NCBI GenBank assembly: GCA_964443875.1
Contig: CAYUET010000007.1
Span: 60,324 to 124,323, forward strand
From: CAYUET01 sp964443875
GTDB lineage: Bacteria > Auribacterota > JAFGBW01
Reading direction: 5' to 3'
DNA length: 64,000 nucleotides
In this document: in pieces, positions 17,331 to 26,038 of the stretch
How the letters are laid out: the number at the start of each line of letters is the position of its first letter
How positions within the stretch are numbered: the first letter of the stretch is position 1
Position numbers and translations under genes: made by a program
Notes under the pieces: model-generated
Seen by the model: the letters and a program-made list of their open reading frames with translations, nothing else
What the model was told of the DNA's origin: nothing
Database searches by the model: none

Positions 17331-17963
17331 TTACTTTTCCTTAAGGATTTCTGCCAGAACTGTTTCTCCGGCTGTCACCTTATCTCCTTTTTTTACTTTA
17401 ATCTGAATATTGGAGGTGCATGGAAAAAGAATGGTAACTTGGGAACCCATAAGAATTCTTCCCATTCTCTCACCGCGAGAAACCTCCTTTTTACCTGAAA
17501 GCCAGTTCTCAATTCTCCGGACCATAATGCCTGCAATCTGAATCACCTTCACAAACCCTATGGACGATTTGATGAGTGTTTCAGTCCTCTCATTTTCAAT
17601 CGCCCTCAGAGAATCAGCCATTTTAAAAGTTCCATCCTTATGAACAACCGTACACACCTCCCCTGAAACAGGGGCTCTCTGTACATGAACATTTAAGGGA
17701 TTCATAAAAATGGAAATCAGGGTGAAAGGTCCCTCCCCCATATCCTCCATAAGGGTGTTTATTCTTCCGAAAAGTCCCTTATCAATGGTTACGGAGGGTT
17801 GATTTTTTTCAAGAACCAGAACATCGATCACTTTACCGTCTGCAGGCGCAAGGATATTATCTCCATCAGGGATACTCCGTTCCGGATCCCTTAAAAAATA
17901 TGAATAAAAACTTAAAAGTGCAAAAATTAAAACACCCAGCGAAATCAATGTCAAAACAATCAT
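17331..17963 (-). CDS. psd: Phosphatidylserine decarboxylase proenzyme (short form)
   Basis: Makes phosphatidylethanolamine from phosphatidylserine; also pyruvoyl-dependent. The 210-residue length and single N-terminal membrane segment (about 1-22) identify the short, archaeal/Gram-positive type. Visible motifs: SYFLRDPERSIP, ILAPADGKV, FMNPLNVHVQRAPVSG and the processing site MGSQ near 171-174, where cleavage before Ser creates the pyruvoyl group. Its start overlaps the deformylase stop by 4 bases (ATGA), so translation is probably coupled. No phosphatidylserine synthase gene is in the window. Confidence 0.93.
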   Translation of the reverse strand: MIVLTLISLGVLIFALLSFYSYFLRDPERSIPDGDNILAPADGKVIDVLVLEKNQPSVTIDKGLFGRINTLMEDMGEGPFTLISIFMNPLNVHVQRAPVSGEVCTVVHKDGTFKMADSLRAIENERTETLIKSSIGFVKVIQIAGIMVRRIENWLSGKKEVSRGERMGRILMGSQVTILFPCTSNIQIKVKKGDKVTAGETVLAEILKEK

Positions 17964-18466
17964 ATCTTACTCCTTTTTAATGGTGCATAATCACAAATTA
18001 AAACACCTCTCAAATGATCCATTTCATGCTGAAAAACACGCGCAAGAAGACCTTTTACTTCATAGACGACTTCTTTCCCATGAGGGTCAAAACCTGTTAC
18101 AGTCACCCGTGTACTCCGATTTATTTCCCGGGAATACTCAGGAAGACTCAGACAGCTTTCAACCATTTTGTCTTCACCTGAAAAATCAACTATTCTCGGG
18201 TTGATCAGGCAAATCGGACACCCGCCGATATCCGCCACAAAAAAATCCTTCAGTATTCCTACCTGAGGAGCTGCCAGGCCTATCCCTCTGTTCTCTTTCA
18301 TAAAAACTTTCATGTCTTCAGTCAGTTTAAACAAAACTCCGTCAAAATTCTCAACGGCATCTGATTTCTGTCTCAATAAAGAATCAGGATAGTGCCGGAT
18401 AATCAGTGGTCTTTTTTCAGGAGTGCTGACGACATATTTACCGGTCTTTTTCTTTGCCGCATTCAT
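17960..18466 (-). CDS. def: Peptide deformylase
   Basis: Removes the N-formyl group from nascent proteins; Fe/Zn metalloenzyme. In the 168-residue protein all three signature motifs are present: GIGLAAPQVG near 61-70, ESCLSLP (usual form EGCLS) with the metal cysteine, and QHEMDHL with the two metal histidines. About 15 basic residues precede the conserved core. The gene is wedged between panD (1-base overlap) and psd (4-base overlap), which is unusual, since def is normally beside fmt. Confidence 0.95.
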   Translation of the reverse strand: MNAAKKKTGKYVVSTPEKRPLIIRHYPDSLLRQKSDAVENFDGVLFKLTEDMKVFMKENRGIGLAAPQVGILKDFFVADIGGCPICLINPRIVDFSGEDKMVESCLSLPEYSREINRSTRVTVTGFDPHGKEVVYEVKGLLARVFQHEMDHLRGVLICDYAPLKRSKI

Positions 18467-18825
18467 TATTGCTTTTCCTTAACCGGGTTGTTTTTTCCAT
18501 CCACAAAAATGACCTTGGAGGAATAGGAACTTAATTCCTGATCCGGGAGAATACCGTAAGAAATAATAACCACAATATCACCCGGCGTGCCTAATCTTGC
18601 CGCCGGACCATTGAGCATCACGGTTCCAGAAAAAGGTTTCGCTGAAATAGCATAGGTGACCAGACGACTGCCATTATTCACATTCAAAACATGAACCTGC
18701 TCTCCGGGAAGAATATCCGCTTTTTTTAAAAGCTCGGAATCAATGGCTATGCTTCCTTCGTAGTCTAATTCGGTTCCTGTTAGTGTTGCCCGGTGTATTT
18801 TCGATTTTAACATCAAACGCTGCAT
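18466..18825 (-). CDS. panD: Aspartate 1-decarboxylase proenzyme
   Basis: Makes beta-alanine for pantothenate and CoA from aspartate by a pyruvoyl group. The 119-residue length is typical. Self-cleavage occurs at G24-S25 in DYEGSIAID; Y58-type and 'NGPAARLGTPGDIVVIISY' segments are conserved. It is the first of three pyruvoyl-dependent decarboxylases in this operon (panD, psd, arginine decarboxylase). No other pan genes are nearby. The 1-base overlap with def suggests coupled translation. Confidence 0.96.
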   Translation of the reverse strand: MQRLMLKSKIHRATLTGTELDYEGSIAIDSELLKKADILPGEQVHVLNVNNGSRLVTYAISAKPFSGTVMLNGPAARLGTPGDIVVIISYGILPDQELSSYSSKVIFVDGKNNPVKEKQ

Positions 18826-18849
18826 TAATTCAAAACTCCTTTAAAATAT

Positions 18850-19569
18850 TTATAATTCCTCAATACAAATCTGCTGACCTTCACGTAATCTTTTGAATTT
18901 TTCCTGAAAATTTTTTCTGAAAATTTTTCGTGCCCCGCTTCCGGTGCAGTGGAGAGGCACAACTTCCTTCACCCCCGCTTTGAATAAATTTTCAATAATA
19001 GCTCTGTTTTCTTCTTCGGCATTATCTTTCAGATGAAATCCTCCAATCAGAGAGCACACTTTCTCATGGAAATAGTCTTCTGCAAACTGAACAATATCGG
19101 CCACTTTAGGATGAGCACACCCGCATAAAAGAACAAGACCGCAAGCTGTTTTAATCACCAGAGATTGTTCATTGATGATTCTGTTTTTAGAAGTTCCCGG
19201 AAGCTCTCCTGTAGTCCACACATTATCTGCGATAAGCATAGGCTTTTCGACCTCAACACATTTTACACCGTAAGACCGGATTTTCTGCTTAATTTCGGGA
19301 GCAAAGCTGGGGCATATATAAACGATAAGATCCTTGTACCGTTCGAGAACGGGCCATAAACCGGCAATATGATCCCAGTCCTCGTGGGAAATCACGATAT
19401 GCCGGACTTTTGAGAGATCAACATAGAATTTTTGGACATTGTATAGAAAAACCTTCTCATCACCAAAGGTATCAAAAAGAATTGTTTCACCCAGTAGAAA
19501 CGAAATCCCCCATCTCCGGGTGAATCTGTGCCATTTGCTGTACCCGTCCGCAATTAGTGTAATTTTCAT
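18850..19569 (-). CDS. MBL-fold metallohydrolase
   Basis: A 239-residue metallo-beta-lactamase-fold protein with HEDWDHIAG near 60-68 as the HxxxDH metal motif, GCAHPKVADIV as the second and PLHCTGSGA near the end as the third. This variant of the fold is annotated in archaea and anaerobes as 7,8-dihydropterin-6-yl-methyl-4-(beta-D-ribofuranosyl)aminobenzene-5'-phosphate synthase-like, but the actual substrate is uncertain. It lies 24 bases upstream of panD and 20 downstream of the ZIP gene. Confidence 0.8.
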   Translation of the reverse strand: MKITLIADGYSKWHRFTRRWGISFLLGETILFDTFGDEKVFLYNVQKFYVDLSKVRHIVISHEDWDHIAGLWPVLERYKDLIVYICPSFAPEIKQKIRSYGVKCVEVEKPMLIADNVWTTGELPGTSKNRIINEQSLVIKTACGLVLLCGCAHPKVADIVQFAEDYFHEKVCSLIGGFHLKDNAEEENRAIIENLFKAGVKEVVPLHCTGSGARKIFRKNFQEKFKRLREGQQICIEEL

Positions 19570-19589
19570 TTCAAGAATATCCCTTATTA

Positions 19590-20333
19590 TTAATGATGCA
19601 TTTTGGTAAATAAAAACATGAGCAAAACTCCCAGAATAAAACAGATCATGGATGCGGTAGCAATTTTCCTATTCATCTCCTTATGAAGCTGTGGAATCAG
19701 ATCACAGGCAGCGATATAAAAAAAACCTCCTGCTGCAAAAGGAAGCAGAAAAGCAGAAAACCCTGAAATATGAGTTGAAAAAAGATAGCCGATCACAGTT
19801 CCTGCTATAGCGGTGATCGCGGACAAAAAATTAAACCACAGAGCTTTTCTAGGAGAAAACCCTCCATAAACTAAAACACCGAAATCTCCCAGCTCCTGCG
19901 GAATCTCATGCAGAATTATGGCAAGCGTTGTCATAAAACCCACATGAACATCAATAAAGAAACTTCCTCCCATGATCAGCCCATCAATGAAATTATGAAT
20001 ACCGTCTCCGATAATATTCAGATAGGTAAAAACATGCACATTACATTTGCCGTCATGGCAATGGCGCCAGAATAAAAACTTCTCAAGAATAAAAAACAGA
20101 ATGAACCCCACAATAACAATCATAAAGACGCTATGATGATTCTTCGTTTTTTCCAGGGCTTCAGGTAAAAGATGAAGAAAACCTCCTCCTATCAGGCCTC
20201 CTGCTCCGAAGCCGACCAGTAAAAGAAGGATTCTATCCAGCTGTTTAGGTTTAAAAGCCAGACTCACCACTCCCACCAATGAAATTAGGCTTACTGCAAT
20301 GCTTGCTGATATTGCCCACAAAAAATTCACCAT
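19590..20333 (-). CDS. ZIP-family metal transporter
   Basis: A 247-residue inner-membrane protein with about eight hydrophobic helices. The metal-binding motifs of helices 4 and 5 are present as HNFIDGLIMGG and HEIPQELGDFGVL, the classic ZIP signatures. A His/Cys-containing loop (WRHCHDGKCNVH) lies between helices 3 and 4. ZIP proteins import Zn2+, Fe2+ or Mn2+ into the cytoplasm. No operator was recognised in front of it, and it follows the DUF89 gene closely (12 bases). Confidence 0.92.
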   Translation of the reverse strand: MVNFLWAISASIAVSLISLVGVVSLAFKPKQLDRILLLLVGFGAGGLIGGGFLHLLPEALEKTKNHHSVFMIVIVGFILFFILEKFLFWRHCHDGKCNVHVFTYLNIIGDGIHNFIDGLIMGGSFFIDVHVGFMTTLAIILHEIPQELGDFGVLVYGGFSPRKALWFNFLSAITAIAGTVIGYLFSTHISGFSAFLLPFAAGGFFYIAACDLIPQLHKEMNRKIATASMICFILGVLLMFLFTKMHH

Positions 20334-20345
20334 CGCCCCCTTTTT

Positions 20346-21248
20346 TTAAAAACCTTGATCCTGTTTTCCTTTTCCGGATTTAAAAAATAAAATCCTGTCA
20401 CCTATCTTCCGTCCGGTTTCCTTTGCTACAACCGGACATTTAACCATGAAAAGAAAAAAGATCGGCCGTATTTCCTCTGAAAGCGATTCAAAATTGCCCT
20501 GACCTTTGCTGATGACTACATCGGCATCTTTATAAATCTTAAGAAATTTTTTTGAACACCAAGAAAGGAGCGTTCCCGGAGCATCGGTTCCGTTTGAAAT
20601 AATTTCACTACTTTTGTCTAATCCGCATTTTAATGCATCCTCAACAAGAGCATCATTAATAATAGGCTTTTCTTTGACAGCAAAATAAATTTTTATTTCA
20701 GGAAATTTCCTCCTGATTTCCTCTGTCAACAACCTGTCAAAAACAATCTCCCCGGAATTATCAGCAAGATAAAGAATTGTTCTTGCGTTTCGAAGGGCAC
20801 TTTTAAAAACATTAAAATGAGAAAAGAATCTTTGACCTGACGACTCCGGATCTTCTGAAAGAATTTTCCCAAGTTCTTCATTTATGTTCAGATTATTTTT
20901 TGCCCCGAAATCAATGATGTTCCCGGCGATTGACAATTCCAAAGCTTTCTGTAACGGACGATCAGAGCGTTCAACCATCTCTTTCAATTGTCCGTATAGA
21001 CCCAATGCAAGCTGATTGCTTTTCTTTTTTATTTTTTCATAAGGGTCACTGTCGCCTGCCTGTTTTTTTAAAAGCCTGTGAGCCAGACAGGCTATCTCCG
21101 GTGGACTTTTATTTTCAGAACTTTTCAGCACCATTTTCAGGAATTGATCAACAACCTTCTTTTTCTGAGCGGAATTCGCCTGAATCATTTGAGTTCCGTC
21201 CAATAGCTGCCTTAAAAAACAGGGAATGCAATCCAGATAAGCCTTCAT
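20346..21248 (-). CDS. DUF89 (ARMT1-like) family phosphatase
   Basis: A 300-residue protein of the DUF89/damage-control phosphatase family. The metal-binding motif is ILYLADNSGEIVFDRLL near 168-184, followed by VISKGQGNFESL near 236-247 and a terminal Lys segment. It opens with MKAYLDCIPCFLRQLLDG, whose CxxC pair marks the prokaryotic DUF89 group. Eukaryotic and plant relatives dephosphorylate damaged phosphometabolites with Co or Ni; the bacterial substrate is unknown. It overlaps the upstream radical-SAM gene by 4 bases. Confidence 0.88.
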   Translation of the reverse strand: MKAYLDCIPCFLRQLLDGTQMIQANSAQKKKVVDQFLKMVLKSSENKSPPEIACLAHRLLKKQAGDSDPYEKIKKKSNQLALGLYGQLKEMVERSDRPLQKALELSIAGNIIDFGAKNNLNINEELGKILSEDPESSGQRFFSHFNVFKSALRNARTILYLADNSGEIVFDRLLTEEIRRKFPEIKIYFAVKEKPIINDALVEDALKCGLDKSSEIISNGTDAPGTLLSWCSKKFLKIYKDADVVISKGQGNFESLSEEIRPIFFLFMVKCPVVAKETGRKIGDRILFFKSGKGKQDQGF

Positions 21249-22045
21249 GATATTACTTTTCCTCTTCTTTTCAAGGTCTCTTCATCACTAAGACTTTTAA
21301 TATCTTTTATCTCTTGTTCATCATAAACAGACCTGAAGGAAATCCCCTTACACTCTTTAATGAAAATCTCTTTAATTTTTGAAATGAGATTCCGGGTTAA
21401 AGGTTTAACACGGCAATGCCTCAATGGTGTGTTTATTTGTATTTCATCAGGTGTCAGATATCGGATAAAATCAATCATCTCCCGGATTCCTGTTTTGTTT
21501 TTCTCGGTAAACATCATCTGCAGAGCCAGACGTCCTTTATATTCATCCCGAAAATGTCTGATCCCGCTTAAAATATCGATAAATTTGATGTTTTTTTCGG
21601 GATTATTATTCTTTTTAAGAGAGCGCTGGGAATAGGCATCAAATTTTGCAATGACGTAATCCGCCAGACAAAGTTCTCTTCTAACTTCCGGGTTGCAGAT
21701 AAGACTGGAATTCGTGATAACAGCAACAGGAATGGATGTCATTTTTTTTATTTCCTCAATAACTCCTCCGAGATTCAAAGCCAGAGTGGGCTCACCTCTT
21801 CCTGAAAGGGTGATGTAGTCAATATTGACCAAAGGAACAGACTTCAATTCGTCTGTCACTTTTTTTACAGGAATAAACACTTTTCTTTCCGCCGTATAGG
21901 ACTCTGTTTTTCCGATCTGGCAGTAAACACAATCAAAATTACAAATCTTCTTTTCCTGGGAAAGCAAATCCACCCCCAGAGAACTTCCCAACCTCCATGA
22001 TGGAACAGGCCCGTAAATAAATTTAAATTGTCTAATACTTTTCAT
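21245..22045 (-). CDS. Radical-SAM protein
   Basis: A 266-residue radical-SAM enzyme with the cluster motif CNFDCVYC (near 35-42) and the opening YGPVPSWRLGSSLGVDLL, the hallmark of the archaeal-type group that sits beside Mrp/MinD ATPases and DUF89 genes. SAM-binding features follow (LSGRGEPTLALN). The reaction is unknown. It is placed 21 bases after the Mrp gene, and translationally coupled to the DUF89 gene, so these three probably work together on a cofactor or metal-cluster task. Confidence 0.88.
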   Translation of the reverse strand: MKSIRQFKFIYGPVPSWRLGSSLGVDLLSQEKKICNFDCVYCQIGKTESYTAERKVFIPVKKVTDELKSVPLVNIDYITLSGRGEPTLALNLGGVIEEIKKMTSIPVAVITNSSLICNPEVRRELCLADYVIAKFDAYSQRSLKKNNNPEKNIKFIDILSGIRHFRDEYKGRLALQMMFTEKNKTGIREMIDFIRYLTPDEIQINTPLRHCRVKPLTRNLISKIKEIFIKECKGISFRSVYDEQEIKDIKSLSDEETLKRRGKVIS

Positions 22046-22066
22046 TTAACACCGCATTATCCTAAA

Positions 22067-22885
22067 TTATTCCTGTTCTTCAATAAGCCGGACAATTTCC
22101 TCAAAAGCTTTTGCTGACAGCGATCCTGATTGAAGGGAAACAAATGGCGTTCCCCGGTCCCCCAGTTCTACCATTTCCGGATCAAAGGGGATTCTTCCCA
22201 GAAATGGAACATGCATCTCTTCAGCAGCCTTCTCCGCCCCGCCTTTTTTAAATAAATTCACTTCTTTCTGGCAGTGGGGGCAAAAATATCCGCTCATATT
22301 TTCAATAATTCCAGCAATCGAAATTTTAAGTTCTCTTGCAAACTGGATGCTTTTCCGGGCATCCAGAACTGCAACATCCTGCGGAGTACTTACAATCACT
22401 GCCCCTGAAATCTTAGGTATAAACTGACATACACTCAAAGGCTCGTCTCCAGTCCCCGGAGGAGAATCAATAATAAGATAATCCAGTTCTCCCCAGTGAA
22501 CATCCGACAAAAACTGCTTGATAGCCCCCGACTTCATAGGCCCTCTCCAGATAAAAGGAGCATCCTGTTTTGTTCCGAAAAGTGCCAGGCTTATGGCCTT
22601 GAGATTCTCATTGACTTTTACAGGCACTATTCCAAATTCATCAGAAAGAATCGTCTTCCCTTCAATCCCCAGCATTTTGGCAATATTGGGTCCGTGAAGG
22701 TCAATGTCCATGATCCCTGTCTTTTTTCCCTTCAAGGCAAGTGTATAGGCGAGATTAACAGCAACGGTGGATTTTCCGACCCCGCCCTTCCCGCTCATCA
22801 CAAGAAACACCTGCTTTATTTTTGCCATATTCTCCTTTAAACGGATTTCCTGATCAATTCTTTCCTGTTCATTTCCCTGATTCAT
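22067..22885 (-). CDS. Mrp/NBP35-family Fe-S carrier ATPase
   Basis: A 272-residue P-loop ATPase that carries and transfers 4Fe-4S clusters. The deviant Walker A GKGGVGKST is near 33-41, and the bridging CPHC motif (YFCPHCQK) is near 205-212. The C-terminal 'GRIPFDPEMVELGDRGTP' region is conserved. It is a minimal Mrp without the DUF59 domain. It lies 12 bases after the IscU-like gene in the cluster that also contains two MinD-ferredoxin ATPases. Confidence 0.95.
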   Translation of the reverse strand: MNQGNEQERIDQEIRLKENMAKIKQVFLVMSGKGGVGKSTVAVNLAYTLALKGKKTGIMDIDLHGPNIAKMLGIEGKTILSDEFGIVPVKVNENLKAISLALFGTKQDAPFIWRGPMKSGAIKQFLSDVHWGELDYLIIDSPPGTGDEPLSVCQFIPKISGAVIVSTPQDVAVLDARKSIQFARELKISIAGIIENMSGYFCPHCQKEVNLFKKGGAEKAAEEMHVPFLGRIPFDPEMVELGDRGTPFVSLQSGSLSAKAFEEIVRLIEEQE

Positions 22886-22897
22886 TTCAGCACCTTT

Positions 22898-23287
22898 CTA
22901 TTTTTGTAGTAAATAATCGGCAAGCGCCCTGTAAAGGGTTGACGCTGCCAGAATCGAGCAATGCCTGTGTCCGCTGGGAAGTCCCTTCGCATTTTCCAGA
23001 ATCATCCCCGGAGAAATGCACATCACCTCTTCAACCGGCTTTCCTTCGGCAAGACTCGCAGCCGCAGCTCCGCATGCTTTTGTCGCAGCACAGCCGTCTG
23101 TATAATATCTGACTTCTGTCACTTTTCCTTTTTCGATCACAAGATAAAATTCCATTGCATCCCCGCAGGGACCCGTCAAAAAAGAGGATGCGGTTGCGTC
23201 ATTCATCCTGCCCAAAAATCGTTCACTGGGTATCTCTTCCTTTTTTTCCTGCCTATGATCCATGTCTTTCTGCTTCAATTCAGTCAT
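22898..23287 (-). CDS. IscU/NifU-N-like iron-sulfur scaffold
   Basis: A 129-residue protein with the three cysteines of the U-type scaffold spread as in IscU: GPCGDAM near 39-45, GCAATKACGAA near 65-75 and HRHCSIL near 106-112. The first 30 residues are charged and not part of the fold. In IscU these cysteines assemble an Fe-S cluster before transfer. There is no cysteine desulfurase in the window, and the sequence is divergent, so a scaffold for a special metal-sulfur cofactor is as likely as general Fe-S assembly. Confidence 0.8.
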   Translation of the reverse strand: MTELKQKDMDHRQEKKEEIPSERFLGRMNDATASSFLTGPCGDAMEFYLVIEKGKVTEVRYYTDGCAATKACGAAAASLAEGKPVEEVMCISPGMILENAKGLPSGHRHCSILAASTLYRALADYLLQK

Positions 23288-23305
23288 AATAATCCTTGTT
23301 CTCTT

Positions 23306-24307
23306 TTATGCGTGAAGATCTGAAGTTTTCTCTTTTTCCCGAAACCTGAAAACGCGTTCAGTGTTCACAGGCAATTTTGCCTCGGACAAAAACTGCATAC
23401 GATTGCCCAATCTGGCGGATCTCATACCGGGTCTTACAGAAATCAAATACTGTCTGTCTGGCTTAAGCCCTGATAATAATTCCGGAGCGTCCCCATAGGC
23501 TTGTGTAAATCGAAGACCTTTTTCAGACAGGACAAACACAGGAATCAATTCTGAAAGCTGAATCAAAGCCTCTTTTCCAATGCATTTCCGAACCTCTCCG
23601 GATGCACAGGACCAGACAAGATCCGAATATTTCCTGATTAGCTCAATCTGCTCAGGTTCAATTCCGGTGGTGCACACAGAAAGACAATAAATCTGCGCTC
23701 CTGATTCTTTTTCAATCTCCCGTATCTGCGGTAAAAGTGTACTTTGTACACCTGAAACCGTAACCGCAATTTTTTGCCCTCCTCTTTTCACAGCCTCCCT
23801 TACCCCCTCCATCTGATCAATCCTGCCTGTATCTGAAAGAATACAAACACCCGAATCGTATAGTTTCTTCAAAATTCCGGAAATAGGGGAAGTCATAAGC
23901 AAAGTATTCATGCGTGCCCCAATCCCCTGAACAAGATCTGAATGATCGGTTATCACCGTTCCGGCCCCTTCACAGACTATAACAGCCGAATCAATAAATT
24001 CTTTTTTAAGAGCCGTGCTGATCATTTCAGAAGCTCCGTAGGGAATCCTCTTCTGATCCGCAAAAAATTTCCTTTCTCCGGTAAAATACCCAAAATCCCG
24101 TATTTTACTCTCTATAGCATCTTTTATAAATCCCCTTAAAACCCAAGAATCTCCGCCTTGGCCCTCTCTGCAGGAGGGGTATAAATGGCTGGCAAGCGGA
24201 CAGAAAGCAAGTGCAGGCTCTGTTACGTGAATCACCTTTCCCCCGGAAACACTGATGAAGGAGGTAAAATATTTCAACACATGAAGATCCTGAGGATTCC
24301 TGATCAT
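23306..24307 (-). CDS. DUF2099 protein (methanogenesis marker 8-like)
   Basis: A 333-residue protein matching the DUF2099 family, which is defined by methanogen marker protein 8 but also occurs in anaerobic bacteria beside Mrp/MinD ATPases. Conserved segments visible are VIHVTEPALAFCPL, RKFFADQKRIPYGASEMI, EGAGTVITDHSDLVQGIGARMN and the VSGVQS loop. Several cysteines lie outside any classic Fe-S motif. Function is unknown. The 4-base gap from the upstream MinD-ferredoxin gene suggests a single transcript. Confidence 0.85.
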   Translation of the reverse strand: MIRNPQDLHVLKYFTSFISVSGGKVIHVTEPALAFCPLASHLYPSCREGQGGDSWVLRGFIKDAIESKIRDFGYFTGERKFFADQKRIPYGASEMISTALKKEFIDSAVIVCEGAGTVITDHSDLVQGIGARMNTLLMTSPISGILKKLYDSGVCILSDTGRIDQMEGVREAVKRGGQKIAVTVSGVQSTLLPQIREIEKESGAQIYCLSVCTTGIEPEQIELIRKYSDLVWSCASGEVRKCIGKEALIQLSELIPVFVLSEKGLRFTQAYGDAPELLSGLKPDRQYLISVRPGMRSARLGNRMQFLSEAKLPVNTERVFRFREKEKTSDLHA

Positions 24308-24311
24308 CGTT

Positions 24312-25160
24312 TTATTTCACTCCATTCCAGATCTTAACAAGCTCTTCTTTAACAGTCCCGTTTAAATATTCAGGAATCGTTTTACCCGCGACTATAGCTT
24401 CCACAATTGCTTTATCAAAAGGAATTCTGCCGATGACCTCCACACCCTGATCCCGGCAATAATCCTCTATCCGGGAAGTCACCTCTGGATTTAGATCGTA
24501 TTTATTCACCACCAGTTTTACAGGAATCTGAAAATGACAGGCCAGTTCTATAACTCTCTGGGCATCATGAAGCCCGGAAAGGGTGGGTTCTGTGACCAGA
24601 AGGACGCAATCCACTCCGGAAAGCGAAGCCAGCACCGGACATCCGGTTCCGGGAGGGCCATCAATGATGACATACGACGCACCGGTTTTTTCACCCATTT
24701 CCTTTGCAACCTGGCGTACTTTAGCCACCAGTTTTCCTGAATTTTCCTCGGCAATACCGAGTTTCGCATGAATAAAAGAACCAAAACGGGTCTCCGAAAC
24801 AAACCATTCTCCGGCAATATTCTCCTCCATATGGATCGCTTCATTTGGGCAGATGTGACTGCATAACCCGCAGCCTTCGCAGGAAAATGAAATAATCCTG
24901 TAAAAGGGGGTAATGGCTTCAAAACGGCACACAGACCTGCAACGGCCGCATTCAAGACATTTTTGACGGTCAAGCACCGCCGTTTTTCCACTTTTAAATT
25001 CATGTTTTTCCCTGATCACAGGGGTCAGAAGAAGATGAAGATCAGACGCATCCACATCACAGTCTGCCATGATTTTATTTTCCGCCAGACAAGCCAGAGA
25101 TCCCGAAATAACTGTTTTTCCGGTCCCTCCCTTACCGCTGATCACCAGTATCTGCTTCAT
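24312..25160 (-). CDS. MinD/Mrp-type ATPase with inserted ferredoxin domain (1)
   Basis: A 282-residue P-loop ATPase. The N-terminal deviant Walker A (SGKGGTGKT) is followed by two 4Fe-4S motifs inserted at about 63-100, CLECGRCRSVC and CEGCGLCSHIC, then the Switch II DGPPGTGCP. This architecture defines the Orp3/Orp4-like proteins of Desulfovibrio and their archaeal relatives, which in the orp locus act with a Mo-Cu NifX-like protein. It overlaps the next gene by 4 bases, forming a tandem pair of paralogues. Confidence 0.93.
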   Translation of the reverse strand: MKQILVISGKGGTGKTVISGSLACLAENKIMADCDVDASDLHLLLTPVIREKHEFKSGKTAVLDRQKCLECGRCRSVCRFEAITPFYRIISFSCEGCGLCSHICPNEAIHMEENIAGEWFVSETRFGSFIHAKLGIAEENSGKLVAKVRQVAKEMGEKTGASYVIIDGPPGTGCPVLASLSGVDCVLLVTEPTLSGLHDAQRVIELACHFQIPVKLVVNKYDLNPEVTSRIEDYCRDQGVEVIGRIPFDKAIVEAIVAGKTIPEYLNGTVKEELVKIWNGVK

Positions 25161-26038
25161 AAAATAACCTTTCTCTCTGCAACATTATCCACCACCTGCT
25201 TCTGAATCTGCCTGAAAAGTTCTCTGAACTTTTCACGGTATTCAGGAAACTTCTCAGTAATGAGCCCACCCTTGGAATAACATTCCGCAAAATCCCGTCT
25301 GAAGGGGATCTCCATAAGAATCAGAATTTTTTCCTTTTCGCAATATTCCCTGGATTTCGTGTCGCCAAGATCACAGCGATTAATTACGACTCCAAAAGGG
25401 ATGCTGATTTTCCGTAATACCTCTACAGCCAGAATTAAATCGTTTAAACCAAAAGGTGTGGGCTCGGTAACCAGCACGCAAAAATCACTCCCTTTAACAG
25501 CTGCAATCACCGGACAGGATGTCCCCGGGGGAGCATCTACAATAACATTTTTTTCCGGATCTATCCGTTGTTTAACCGCCCGGATTAGAGGTGGGGACAT
25601 CGCTTCACCGATATTCAGACGCCCAAGAAGAAAACTCAGCTCATTCCTTTTTCCGATTTCAACGTCCCCGATTTCTCTTTTGCCTTCCTGCATTGCTTTC
25701 ACCGGACAAAGAAGAATACAAGCCCCGCATCCATGGCAAAGATGAGGAAAAATCAATACATTCCCCTTGCGATTCTCATCCGGAGGCAAAACAGCAATCG
25801 CTTTGTATTCACATATTTTTGAGCATTTTCCGCAAAAACGGCACTTATCAAAATCTACTTCCGGAACACGGACATAAGCTTTTTCCCGCTGAAGGATCTC
25901 GGGGTTAAGAAAAAGATGTGCATTAGGCTCCTCCACATCACAGTCGACTAATTGGGCGTTTTCAATGGAAAGTACCAGATTGACAGCGACAGTTGTCTTT
26001 CCCGTCCCTCCTTTCCCGCTTGCAATGGAGATAATCAT
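25157..26038 (-). CDS. MinD/Mrp-type ATPase with inserted ferredoxin domain (2)
   Basis: A 293-residue paralogue of the preceding ATPase. It shows SGKGGTGKTTVAVNL at the start, two 4Fe-4S motifs CRFCGKCSKIC and CHGCGACILLC near 66-100, and VDAPPGTSCPVIAAV as Switch II. It overlaps the methyltransferase gene upstream by 4 bases and its paralogue downstream by 4 bases. The two probably form a heterodimer, as proposed for Orp3/Orp4. Confidence 0.93.
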   Translation of the reverse strand: MIISIASGKGGTGKTTVAVNLVLSIENAQLVDCDVEEPNAHLFLNPEILQREKAYVRVPEVDFDKCRFCGKCSKICEYKAIAVLPPDENRKGNVLIFPHLCHGCGACILLCPVKAMQEGKREIGDVEIGKRNELSFLLGRLNIGEAMSPPLIRAVKQRIDPEKNVIVDAPPGTSCPVIAAVKGSDFCVLVTEPTPFGLNDLILAVEVLRKISIPFGVVINRCDLGDTKSREYCEKEKILILMEIPFRRDFAECYSKGGLITEKFPEYREKFRELFRQIQKQVVDNVAERKVIL

